A DNA stretch of 28,173 nucleotides from CAYMKL01 sp964390805 (GTDB taxonomy: Bacteria; Chloroflexota; Anaerolineae; VGOG01), in contig CAYMKL010000093.1 in the NCBI GenBank assembly GCA_964390805.1, forward strand, positions 1 to 28,173, read 5' to 3'. Of this stretch, positions 1 to 6,580 are shown in pieces (position 1 is the stretch's first letter; each line of letters begins with the position of its first letter). The position numbers and the translations under genes were made by a program. The notes below the pieces were generated by a model, which worked only from the letters and a program-made list of their open reading frames with translations, did no database searches and was not told where the DNA came from.

Positions 1-2
1 CT

Positions 3-107
3 CGTGGAGGTTTTATGAACATCTTGACGAACGCTTACGGCCTGAGTAGTTACGTGCGGAGAGTGAATGTGGGAGACGTGGCGGAAGTGGAGGCGTTTTG
101 GCAGTGA
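3..107 (+). CDS. possible 3' end of an upstream gene (partial)
   Basis: Frame 3 is open from the left edge to TGA at 105-107. The last 30 codons begin with an ATG at 15 preceded by GGAGG, so this could be a short peptide or, more likely, the tail of a gene that starts outside the window. The stop overlaps the possible GTG start of fabG at 104, the tight packing expected inside an operon. I do not recognise the residues. A random open stretch of this length is possible, so confidence is low. Confidence 0.3.
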   Translation, partial: RGGFMNILTNAYGLSSYVRRVNVGDVAEVEAFWQ

Positions 108-124
108 AAGAAACGGGGAAAAAG

Positions 125-874
125 ATGACTCTACAAGATAAAGTCGCTGTAGTTACAGGCAGTTCGCGGGGCATCGGGCGGGCCATCGCTCTCAAATTGG
201 CAAGTTTGGGGGCCAAGGTGGTGGTGAATTATCACCGTAATGCCGAGGCGGCCCGGGAGGTCGTGGAAGCCATTGGGGCCCTGGGCGGCCAGGCTATGGC
301 TGTCCAGGCTGACGTTGCCGATGCTGACGATGCCAAGAGGCTCATCAAGGCTGCTCAGACGGCTTACGGCGGGCTGGACATCCTGGTGAACAACGCCGGC
401 ACCACTCGCGACACGCTGCTCGCCCGCATGTCGGAGGATGACTGGAACCTGGTCATCAATACCAACCTTAAGGGAGCCTTCAACTGCACCAAGGCCGCCA
501 TCCGGCCCATGATGCGCCAGCGCCATGGCCGCATCGTCAACATCACCTCGGTGGCGGGTCTGGCGGGCAACCCAGGCCAGGCCAACTACTCCGCTGCCAA
601 AGCAGGAACGGTGGGCTTCACCAAGGCCGTGGCCAAGGAGGTCGGCTCGCGCAACATCACCGTCAACGCCGTGGCTCCCGGCTACATCCCCACCGACCTG
701 ACGGCGAGTCTGCCCCAGGAGCTGGTCGAGAGGGCCATCGAGATGACGCCGCTGGGACGGCCTGGTACTTCGGAAGAAATAGCCAACGCCGTGGCCTTCC
801 TGGTCTCCGATGAGGCCAGTTATATCACCGGCGTGGTGTTGCGTGTTGATGGCGGCCTGGCCATGATGGGATAG
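125..874 (+). CDS. fabG: 3-oxoacyl-[acyl-carrier-protein] reductase FabG (SDR family)
   Basis: This is a classical short-chain dehydrogenase/reductase that reduces 3-oxoacyl-ACP with NADPH in fatty acid elongation. Counting from ATG 125 (249 aa, the usual FabG length), the cofactor motif TGSSRGIG is at 11-18, NNAG at 89-92, the active-site Asn at 114, Ser at 142 and YSAAK with Tyr155/Lys159. The C-terminus keeps the usual ITGVVLRVDGG. In-frame starts also exist at TTG 98 and GTG 104, the latter overlapping the preceding stop behind GGAGG at 89-93. I prefer 125 because family members begin about six residues before the first strand and a GGGGA lies just upstream. It is followed by Asp23, nusB and tat genes on the same strand. 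A close SDR paralogue with another 3-oxoacyl substrate cannot be excluded. Confidence 0.93.
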   Translation: MTLQDKVAVVTGSSRGIGRAIALKLASLGAKVVVNYHRNAEAAREVVEAIGALGGQAMAVQADVADADDAKRLIKAAQTAYGGLDILVNNAGTTRDTLLARMSEDDWNLVINTNLKGAFNCTKAAIRPMMRQRHGRIVNITSVAGLAGNPGQANYSAAKAGTVGFTKAVAKEVGSRNITVNAVAPGYIPTDLTASLPQELVERAIEMTPLGRPGTSEEIANAVAFLVSDEASYITGVVLRVDGGLAMMG

Positions 875-904
875 CGGCTTGCGAGTCAAGCGGCTTGCGA
901 GTCA
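873..904 (+). repeat. 16-bp perfect tandem duplication between fabG and the Asp23 gene
   Basis: The unit AGCGGCTTGCGAGTCA occurs twice head to tail, at 873-888 and 889-904, starting within the fabG stop codon. Each unit contains a short inverted repeat CTTG/CAAG. It ends just before the ribosome binding site of the next gene (AAGGAG, 909-914). A slippage duplication is the simplest reading. Confidence 0.8.
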
Positions 905-922
905 AGCTAAGGAGATGTTAGA

Positions 923-1273
923 TTGGAAGAGAAGTTGGGAAAGGTTATTATCGCTCCCAGTGTGTTAGTTACCATCGCCAGACTTACCACTCTCTCCACG
1001 CCGGGAGTGGTGAGGATGAGCCCCGGCTGGACGGATAGCATGGGGCGTTTGCTACGGCGTAGAGGGCCAGGCGATGGGGTCAGGATAGAGGTCGAAAATG
1101 ACACCGTCAGCGTTGACCTGTACATCGTCGTTGAGCAAGACGTGAATATGCTGAAGCTGAGTCAAGAGATCCAGACCGAAGTGAGCCGCGCCATCCATGA
1201 CATGGTTGGCATGGAGGTCAAAGAGGTCAACATCCACATTCAGGATGTTGAGATTCCGCTGAAAGAAGATTAA
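923..1273 (+). CDS. Asp23/Gls24 family protein
   Basis: A 116-residue protein with the family layout: N-terminal GKVIIAPSVLVTIA, a central VRIEVENDTVSVDLYIVVE strand pair, then the helix IQTEVSRAIHDMVGMEV and the closing VKEVNIHIQDVEI. Asp23-like proteins are small cytosolic proteins linked to envelope stress or membrane-associated assemblies; the molecular role of this branch (YqhY-like) is unsettled. The start is TTG at 923, set by AAGGAG at 909-914 with an 8-base spacing. The order Asp23 gene then nusB matches the yqhY-nusB arrangement known from Firmicutes. That supports the call and suggests co-transcription with fabG. Confidence 0.88.
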   Translation: MEEKLGKVIIAPSVLVTIARLTTLSTPGVVRMSPGWTDSMGRLLRRRGPGDGVRIEVENDTVSVDLYIVVEQDVNMLKLSQEIQTEVSRAIHDMVGMEVKEVNIHIQDVEIPLKED

Positions 1274-1299
1274 CAAAAGAGTAGAACGGGATACCAGTA

Positions 1300-1743
1300 G
1301 TGAAAGACCGACATCGCGCTCGAATTGTGGCTTTGCAGGCTCTGTTTGAGATTGATATCGCCCATCACGATCCCGAAACGGTCCTGCAACAGCGCCTCGC
1401 CTATAAACCCCTTCCCGAAGCAGGTTGCGATTTCGCCCGCATTCTGGTGCTGGGCACCCTTGAGCATCAGGCCGAGCTGGATGCCCTGATTAAGGACAAC
1501 GCCCCCGAATGGCCCTTGGATCAGGTAGCCGTCATAGACAGAAACATCCTGCGCATGGCCATTTTCGAGTTCGTTGTCGAGGGAAACACGCCGGTGAAAG
1601 TAGCTATCAACGAAGCTGTGGAGCTGGCCAAGGTATTCGGCAGCGACAGCTCAGGACGCTTTGTGAACGGCGTTCTGGGGTCCATCGTGTCCAAAGGTGT
1701 TGGCTCAAGCCACTGGGAAAAAGTACCTATAGAAACAAGGTGA
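1300..1743 (+). CDS. nusB: transcription antitermination factor NusB
   Basis: NusB binds boxA RNA with NusE (S10) and supports antitermination in rRNA operons. The 147-residue product has the N-terminal RIVALQALFEIDI helix, the central DRNILRMAIFEF, and the strongly conserved VAINEAVELAKVFGSDSSGRFVNGVLG segment. The start is GTG at 1300 with only a weak purine-rich stretch upstream; the position fits the family N-terminus (basic residues before RxxALQALFE). The gene stops three bases before the ATG of the tatA/B gene, so translation is probably coupled. The last 15 or so residues after GSIVSK are not conserved in the family as I know it. Confidence 0.93.
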   Translation: MKDRHRARIVALQALFEIDIAHHDPETVLQQRLAYKPLPEAGCDFARILVLGTLEHQAELDALIKDNAPEWPLDQVAVIDRNILRMAIFEFVVEGNTPVKVAINEAVELAKVFGSDSSGRFVNGVLGSIVSKGVGSSHWEKVPIETR

Positions 1744-1746
1744 GAG

Positions 1747-2151
1747 ATGAATTTTTTCAATATTGGCACTGCTGAATTGCTGCTTATCTTCGTCATTGCT
1801 CTGATCGTCGTCGGGCCACGCCGATTGCCGGAAATAGCCCAGAGCCTCGGCAAAATCATCAACGACGTCAGGAAAATATCGCAGGAGTTCACAACGGAGA
1901 TGACGCGAGAGCTGAGTGTTTCCTCCGACTCCAAAAAGAACGGGGCTAAGAAAGTCGCGGACCAAGACGTTTCTGAGAGCCCAATCCAGAGCCTGGGCGA
2001 AATCGTCAGCGACGTAAAGAAAATATCACAGGAGTTCACGGAGGAGATAACGCGAGAGCTTAGTGTCTCCTTGGACCCCAAAGAGAACGAGGCTGAGAAA
2101 ACCGCGGATCAAAACCTTTCCGAGAAACCAGCTCAAGGGGATCAGGCTTAA
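1747..2151 (+). CDS. tatA: Sec-independent translocase subunit TatA/TatB with duplicated amphipathic region
   Basis: A membrane subunit of the twin-arginine translocase, which moves folded proteins across the cytoplasmic membrane. Residues 1-23 form the short N-terminal membrane helix (IGTAELLLIFVIALIVV), followed by the hallmark hinge GPRRLPEIAQSLG. TatA and TatB cannot be told apart by sequence here; the lone copy beside tatC suggests one protein may serve both roles. AAGGTGAG at 1737-1744 is the ribosome binding site and overlaps the nusB stop. Unusually, the segment after the hinge is duplicated: residues 32-79 and 81-128 are close copies, beginning QSLGKIINDVRKIS and QSLGEIVSDVKKIS. The stop overlaps the tatC start by one base. 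Confidence 0.9.
   Translation: MNFFNIGTAELLLIFVIALIVVGPRRLPEIAQSLGKIINDVRKISQEFTTEMTRELSVSSDSKKNGAKKVADQDVSESPIQSLGEIVSDVKKISQEFTEEITRELSVSLDPKENEAEKTADQNLSEKPAQGDQA
1840..2130 (+). repeat. 147-bp in-frame tandem duplication inside tatA/B
   Basis: The copies at 1840-1983 and 1987-2130 encode two 48-residue units with a 49-codon period. Conserved blocks include KISQEFT, TRELSVS and ADQ. The nucleotide copies have diverged noticeably, many changes being silent or conservative, so this is not a recent assembly artefact. Confidence 0.9.
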
Positions 2152-2849
2152 TGGCTGAAGAGAAACAAGCGAGCATCGTCGAACACCTGGAGGAACTGCG
2201 GGACCGGCTGATAAGGTCGGTCATTGCCTTGACTGTCACTACTCTGTTCAGCTTCATCTTCGCCAGGCAGTTCTTGGAAATCCTCGTTGCTCCCATGGGA
2301 GGAACTCCACCCGTGAGTTCGTCCCCCACCACGAATATTGTTGTCTTCACCAAAGTGTCCCTCATCAGCGGTGTAGCTCTGGCCATGCCCGTCCTCGTTT
2401 ATCAATTGATAGGCTTTATCGCTCCAGGGTTAACACGGCAGGAGAAGAGATACCTTTACTTTGTCGTGCCTGGTGCGACCATCTCTTTCGTGGTGGGCAT
2501 AGCTTTTGCCTATTTCGTTATGCTGCCGACGGCTATACCTTTCCTCAAAGGTTTCCTAGGCGACATCATCCAGCCCAACTGGTTTGTAGACAAATACATC
2601 TCTTTCATTACTTCCCTCCTATTCTGGGTAGGCTTAAGCTTCGAGACGCCGCTTTTGATCTTCTTTTTGGCCAAGTTAGGCATCGTTACTCCCGCGGTGC
2701 TTTCTCGCAATCGCAAATACGCCATCCTGGTTATAGCCGTCCTATCCGCTGTCATTACTCCCACCCCTGACCCTTTCAACATGATACTGGTAATGGCGCC
2801 GCTAATACTCCTCTACGAGATCGGCATACTGCTAGCCAGGCTGGCTTAG
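2151..2849 (+). CDS. tatC: Sec-independent protein translocase TatC
   Basis: TatC is the multispanning receptor of the Tat pathway that binds the twin-arginine signal peptide. The 232-residue product has the cytoplasmic N-terminal HLEELRDRL (12-20), the glutamate-bearing loop APGLTRQEKRY around residues 91-101, and the late-loop motif ITPTPDP at 202-208 with Asp207, followed by LYEIGI. Several hydrophobic segments fit the six-helix topology. ATG 2151 overlaps the tatA/B stop in TAATG. Together the two genes would form a minimal Tat system. Confidence 0.95.
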   Translation: MAEEKQASIVEHLEELRDRLIRSVIALTVTTLFSFIFARQFLEILVAPMGGTPPVSSSPTTNIVVFTKVSLISGVALAMPVLVYQLIGFIAPGLTRQEKRYLYFVVPGATISFVVGIAFAYFVMLPTAIPFLKGFLGDIIQPNWFVDKYISFITSLLFWVGLSFETPLLIFFLAKLGIVTPAVLSRNRKYAILVIAVLSAVITPTPDPFNMILVMAPLILLYEIGILLARLA

Positions 2850-2891
2850 AGCCCAGAGATAAAGACTACGAGCAAAGGAGCGAACCATTCA

Positions 2892-4229
2892 ATGGCGAAG
2901 GATCGTGTCATCATCATGGGCGCCGCCGGGCGCGACTTCCACAACTTCAACGCCTATTTCCGAGGCAGCGAAGCATACGAAGTGGTGGCTTTCACCGCTA
3001 CCCAAATCCCCAACATTGAAGGAAGAATCTATCCCCCAGAACTGGCTGGCCCTTCGGCAGGCTCAGGACGTGGCCCCGGCTACCCTGATGGCATCCCCAT
3101 TTATCCAGAAAGCAAGCTAGCCGAACTGATCAAAGACCTGGACATTGACCAGGTTGTTTTTGGTTACAGTGACGTGTCCTATGACTACGTGATGCACAGG
3201 GCTTCGATGGTCTTGGCCGCCGGTGCCGACTTCCGCCTGATGGGCGGAAAAGAGACCATGCTGGAGGCCCAAAAGCCCGTCGTCTCCATTTGCGCTGTGC
3301 GCACCGGAAGCGGCAAGAGCCAGACCACTCGCCGCGTATCGGATCTCTTGCGGGAAATGGACAAGAAGGTGGTGGTCATTCGCCATCCCATGCCCTACGG
3401 CGATCTGACAGAGCAGATCTGCCAGCGCTTCGCCTCCTACGAGGACCTGGATCGCCACAAGTGTACCATCGAAGAGCGGGAGGAATACGAACCCCACATT
3501 GACCGGGGCGTGGTGGTCTACGCTGGCGTTGATTACGAAAAGATCCTGCGGGAGGCCGAGCAAGAGGCCGATGTTATTCTTTGGGATGGAGGCAACAACG
3601 ACCTGCCTTTCTACAAGCCCGATCTGCACATCGTGGTGACCGATCCCCACAGGGCTGGTCATGAGCTGGCCTATCACCCTGGCGAGGCCAATCTGCGCCT
3701 GGCCGACGCGGTGGTCATCAACAAGATTGACACTGCCGATCTGGAGGGCGTGGCTACCGTTCGGAAGAACGTGCGAGCCACCAACCCCGACGCCGTCATC
3801 ATCGAGGCTGCCTCGCCCATCTTCATTGAGGACCCGGCGGCCATCCAAGGCAAGCGAGTGTTGGTGGTGGAGGACGGACCTACCCTGACCCACGGGGAGA
3901 TGGCCTATGGGGCTGGAATCGTGGCCGCCAGGCGCTTCGGGGCAGCGGAGATCGTGGACCCCCGACCCTATGCCGTGGGCTCTATCGTCGAAACCTTTGA
4001 GAAATACCCCCAGACGGGGCCGCTGCTACCGGCCATGGGCTACGGCGAGCAGCAGATCGAGGAGCTGGAGGAGACCGTCAACGCCACCCCCTGCGATGTG
4101 GTCATCGTCGCCACTCCTATTGACCTCAGGCGGGTTGTGGAGATTCGCCATTCCACCCAGCGGGTGCGCTACGAGTTGCAGGAGATCGGCCAGCCGACGC
4201 TGGAAGATGTGCTTGCAAAGCTTGGATAG
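2892..4229 (+). CDS. predicted GTPase, cyclic 2,3-diphosphoglycerate synthetase-like (COG2403-type)
   Basis: A 445-residue cytosolic protein. An N-terminal Rossmann-like domain (about 1-120) starts VIIMGAAGRDFHNFN. A P-loop NTPase domain follows, with RTGSGKSQT at 137-145, DGGNND at 232-237 and a GTPase-type NKID at 277-280. The layout matches the family that includes archaeal cyclic 2,3-diphosphoglycerate synthetase; bacterial members are mostly called predicted GTPases and their reaction is not established. AAAGGAG at 2874-2880 precedes ATG 2892. Residues about 53-62 (GPSAGSGRG) come from a short dispersed repeat inserted in the loop between YPPELAG and YPDGIPIYP. It follows tatC by 42 bases and may belong to the same transcript. 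Confidence 0.75.
   Translation: MAKDRVIIMGAAGRDFHNFNAYFRGSEAYEVVAFTATQIPNIEGRIYPPELAGPSAGSGRGPGYPDGIPIYPESKLAELIKDLDIDQVVFGYSDVSYDYVMHRASMVLAAGADFRLMGGKETMLEAQKPVVSICAVRTGSGKSQTTRRVSDLLREMDKKVVVIRHPMPYGDLTEQICQRFASYEDLDRHKCTIEEREEYEPHIDRGVVVYAGVDYEKILREAEQEADVILWDGGNNDLPFYKPDLHIVVTDPHRAGHELAYHPGEANLRLADAVVINKIDTADLEGVATVRKNVRATNPDAVIIEAASPIFIEDPAAIQGKRVLVVEDGPTLTHGEMAYGAGIVAARRFGAAEIVDPRPYAVGSIVETFEKYPQTGPLLPAMGYGEQQIEELEETVNATPCDVVIVATPIDLRRVVEIRHSTQRVRYELQEIGQPTLEDVLAKLG
3047..3076 (+). repeat. dispersed element A, in-frame copy in the GTPase gene
   Basis: CCTTCGGCAGGCTCAGGAC at 3051-3069 is identical to the coaE copy at 14736-14754. It is bordered by TGGCCC on both sides (3047-3052 and 3071-3076), giving a 24-bp repeat period that keeps the frame. 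It encodes PSAGSG. Confidence 0.8.
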
Positions 4230-4238
4230 AGTTTGAGA

Positions 4239-4370
4239 AGCGAGATGCCTCATGTAGGGTCTCGCTCTCTGCTTTAGAGAGCAACCAATTGGGGTGCACC
4301 CAATCTCAGTTGATAAACGCTTCGTAGGGGCAGGGCCCTGCCCAAGGGGTGAGACAACCTCGCCCCTACA
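4239..4370 (+). repeat. cluster of hairpins filling the GTPase-thiolase spacer
   Basis: The 190-base spacer 4230-4419 holds no gene but four inverted repeats. They are AGCGAGA/TCTCGCT (4239-4266); GCTCTCT/AGAGAGC with a 5-base loop (4264-4282); ATTGGG/CCCAAT (4288-4304); and an element with outer arms GTAGGGGC/GCCCCTAC (4324-4331 and 4362-4369) around the perfect palindrome GGGCAGGGCCCTGCCC (4328-4343). The first two overlap and could be alternative structures, one of them possibly a terminator, though neither is followed by a T-run. The GTAGGGGC element resembles dispersed intergenic repeats I recall from other genomes. Confidence 0.7.
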
Positions 4371-4419
4371 ACCTGTTTTGAACACACCCAAGCAATTTAG
4401 TAAAAGGAGGAACGCAACG

Positions 4420-5778
4420 ATGCGAACTGTATACGCTGTGTCGGGCGGGGTGAGCAAGTTCACCAAGGCCCGCCACGACAAGACCTACCCGGCCATTGTC
4501 AAAGAGGCCTACGATTACGCCATCGCCGACATCGGGCTAGAACACCCTCAGTTCTTCGAGTTGGTAGATGGCACGGTGGCCTCTTATTTTTCCGACCACT
4601 TCTCCCGCCAACTGATGGCCGGCATCATCGCCCAGGACTATTTGGGCATGTGCCCCAAGCCATCCCACCGGGTGGAGGGGGGCGGGGCCACGGGCGGAAT
4701 TTGCTTCCAGGAAGGATGGAAAGCCATCGCTTCGGGCTACATGGACATCTGCCTGTGCTATGGCTTTGAGTTGATGTCCCACGTCGAGACCTGGAAGGGC
4801 AATGAGTTCATCGCCCTGGCTTCGGACGTGAGCTTTGACTATCCCGTGGGCGGCTTCTATTCCGGGTACTACGCCATGATGGTCACCCGCCACATGGCCG
4901 AGTTCGGAACCACTGTGGAGCAGATGGCCCACGTCTCAGTCAAGAACCACATCAACGCCTATCACAACCCGTATGCTCAGAAACGAAACCGCTACACCAT
5001 CCAGGATGTGCGCAATTCGCCCATGGTGGCCTGGCCGCTGACCCGTTTGGACATCTGTGTGATGAGCGATGGCGCAGCCAGCACCATCCTTTGCAGTGAA
5101 GAGGGGCTGGCCAAGCTGGAGAGAGCGGGTGCAACCATTGCCCGTCCGCTGGTCAAGGTCGCTGGCATCGGGCGGGGAACGGACGCCATGCGCATGGCCG
5201 ACCGCCCTCACCAGTCCTACGAGGACTTCTACCGCTACAACGCCCTGCCCAACGAGATGGACGATGACTCCAGGAGCTATTACAGAGGTCTGTGGGACGA
5301 AGGCTTCCGCTACCCCGGCATCCACTCCTTCCGCGCTGGTCGCATGGGGTCCAGAGAAGCCTACAAGAACACTGGCATCACTGATCCGCTGAAGGAGATT
5401 GACTTTGTTGAATTACACGACGCCTACACCTCCAGCGAGATCCAGACCTACGAGGACATGGGCCTGTGCCGCTACGGAGAGGGTGGCAAGTTCGCCGCCA
5501 GCGGGAAGGCGTTCATGCCCGGTGTAGACTATGGCCTGGACCTGCCGGAGAAGCCGGCCTGCCCGGTCAACCCTTCGGGGGGGCTTATCGCCTGCGGCCA
5601 TCCTGTGGGGGCAACGGGGCTAATGCAGGCCGTCTTCGCCATCTGGCAGTTGCAGAGCACCATCGGCAAGCACTTTGGCGACTCCACTCTGCAAGTGCCT
5701 GATGCTGTGCGCGGCGCGATCCACAGCCACGCGGGAACGGGTACCTACGTCACCGTCAGTATTCTGGAGAGGGAGTAA
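4420..5778 (+). CDS. thiolase-family protein (SCP-x/archaeal type) lacking the nucleophilic Cys
   Basis: A 452-residue thiolase-fold protein. Thiolases make or cleave 3-oxoacyl-CoA using a nucleophilic Cys in a CATGS-type motif. Here the equivalent stretch is VEGGGATGG (85-93), which puts Gly89 where the Cys is expected. The later motif GLIACGHPVGATG keeps the catalytic His, and DFVELHDAYTSSE is the usual preceding segment. ATG 4420 is set by AAAAGGAGG (4402-4410); the frame is open upstream only because it runs through repeat DNA. The next gene, 10 bases away, is the DUF35 OB-fold partner typical of archaeal-type thiolase complexes. Either the reaction differs (for example acyl transfer without a Cys-acyl intermediate) or the protein is structural. 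Substrate unknown. Confidence 0.85.
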   Translation: MRTVYAVSGGVSKFTKARHDKTYPAIVKEAYDYAIADIGLEHPQFFELVDGTVASYFSDHFSRQLMAGIIAQDYLGMCPKPSHRVEGGGATGGICFQEGWKAIASGYMDICLCYGFELMSHVETWKGNEFIALASDVSFDYPVGGFYSGYYAMMVTRHMAEFGTTVEQMAHVSVKNHINAYHNPYAQKRNRYTIQDVRNSPMVAWPLTRLDICVMSDGAASTILCSEEGLAKLERAGATIARPLVKVAGIGRGTDAMRMADRPHQSYEDFYRYNALPNEMDDDSRSYYRGLWDEGFRYPGIHSFRAGRMGSREAYKNTGITDPLKEIDFVELHDAYTSSEIQTYEDMGLCRYGEGGKFAASGKAFMPGVDYGLDLPEKPACPVNPSGGLIACGHPVGATGLMQAVFAIWQLQSTIGKHFGDSTLQVPDAVRGAIHSHAGTGTYVTVSILERE

Positions 5779-5788
5779 GGAGCGAACA

Positions 5789-6343
5789 ATGGACAAAAAG
5801 GAAATTGTCAGCAAAAGAGAAGAGACCCTGGGCGGCTACATTCTCCACAATGTTCCCTTCCCACGAGAACTGAACGAGGAAACGCTGGCCCTGCTCAAGC
5901 AGATGGAGCCCATTCTGATTGAACAACCCTACAGCGTCACCTACCTGCACTCCTACGGGCAGGATTCTCCCTTCTTCGCCGGGCTAACCAACAAGGTCTT
6001 TCTGGGCTGTCGTGAGCCGGAGACGGGCTACACCTATGCCACTCCCCGGGGGCACTGCATGTACAGCGGCCGGGAGACCGAGTGGGTGCGCTTCCCCGAC
6101 GAGGGGACCATCCACGCCTTCACCGTCTGCCACTTCGGGAGCGAGGAATTCCTGCCAGAGTGTCCCTTCGTTCTCGTTCAGGTCGAGTTTGAAGGGGCCG
6201 ACACCCTGTTCCTGGGCCGTCTCCTGGGCGTTGATCCCTACGACGCCACCACCGACTGGATCGGCAAGAAGGTCAAGGCCAAGTACCTGCGCCTTTCCAA
6301 GTTCAAGCCGACGGACGTTTACTTTGTCTTGGCCGAAGAGTGA
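5789..6343 (+). CDS. DUF35 OB-fold protein, thiolase partner with degenerate zinc ribbon
   Basis: A 184-residue protein whose second half (W99VRFPDEGTIHAFTVCH onward to LGRLLGVDP) matches the DUF35 OB-fold. Such proteins bind acyl-CoA thiolases and help pass CoA substrates within the complex. The preceding zinc ribbon normally shows two CxxC pairs; here only single cysteines remain at the expected places (Cys74 in GCREP, Cys90 in HCMYS). ATG 5789 follows AAGGAG, which overlaps the thiolase stop, so the two genes are almost certainly co-translated. The N-terminal 45 residues (charged helix, FPRELNEETLALLKQMEP) are usual for this family. The function is inferred from the partner. Confidence 0.8.
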   Translation: MDKKEIVSKREETLGGYILHNVPFPRELNEETLALLKQMEPILIEQPYSVTYLHSYGQDSPFFAGLTNKVFLGCREPETGYTYATPRGHCMYSGRETEWVRFPDEGTIHAFTVCHFGSEEFLPECPFVLVQVEFEGADTLFLGRLLGVDPYDATTDWIGKKVKAKYLRLSKFKPTDVYFVLAEE

Positions 6344-6369
6344 GCTCCGTTTTAGGAGCGGGAGGGTCC

Positions 6370-6448
6370 AATATGACAACGAATCGGGAGGATTCACCGA
6401 ATCGGCTGGTCTGAGTTCGATGAATCCTTGAGATTCGCTGTCATATTT
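6370..6448 (+). repeat. long imperfect inverted repeat upstream of the CHAT gene
   Basis: The left arm (from 6370, AATATGACAACGAATC, then GGATTCACCGAA) pairs with the right arm ending at 6448 (GATTCGCTGTCATATT). About 26 of the outer 31 positions match, with one internal unpaired block and a loop of roughly 15 bases. No coding frame in 6344-6511 looks real. No T-run follows, so a dispersed structured repeat is more likely than a terminator. Confidence 0.75.
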
Positions 6449-6511
6449 CGAAGAGACTACCGGACAGACTTTGGCCATAAATGGAGAGTGGCTAGTTGGG
6501 AGATGGCAGCG

Positions 6512-6580
6512 ATGACTCACAAACTAACCCTGGAACTCAGCCAAGTTGCTGATGGCTACCACCTCAAGGCCAGCTCATAG
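6512..6580 (+). pseudogene. in-frame 5' piece of the CHAT gene cut off by TAG
   Basis: ATG 6512, nine bases after GGGAG (6498-6502), opens a 22-codon frame (MTHKLTLELSQV...LKASS) that stops at TAG 6578-6580. The next three bases are the ATG of the CHAT gene in the same frame. The encoded beta-strand-like start is what I would expect at the head of this protein. CHAT ATG 6581 has no good ribosome binding site of its own. Possible readings are a nonsense mutation with reinitiation at TAGATG, a sequencing error, or a genuine leader peptide. Confidence 0.5.

Noticed and set aside
131..889. 252-residue open frame antisense to fabG, and similar long minus-strand frames over the GTPase, CHAT and ABC-F genes (for example 3117-3893, 7103-8179, 8183-9136)
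   Set aside because: They lie opposite well-recognised genes, show no known motifs or start signals, and are expected from GC-rich codon use.
4294..4419. N-terminal extension of the thiolase
   Set aside because: It reads through palindromic repeat DNA, and ATG 4420 has a near-perfect ribosome binding site.
6578..6580. TAG read as a sense codon (pyrrolysine or a recoded genome)
   Set aside because: TAG serves as a normal terminal stop of fabG, tatC, the GTPase, the CHAT, holin-like and S8 genes here, and no pyl genes are visible.
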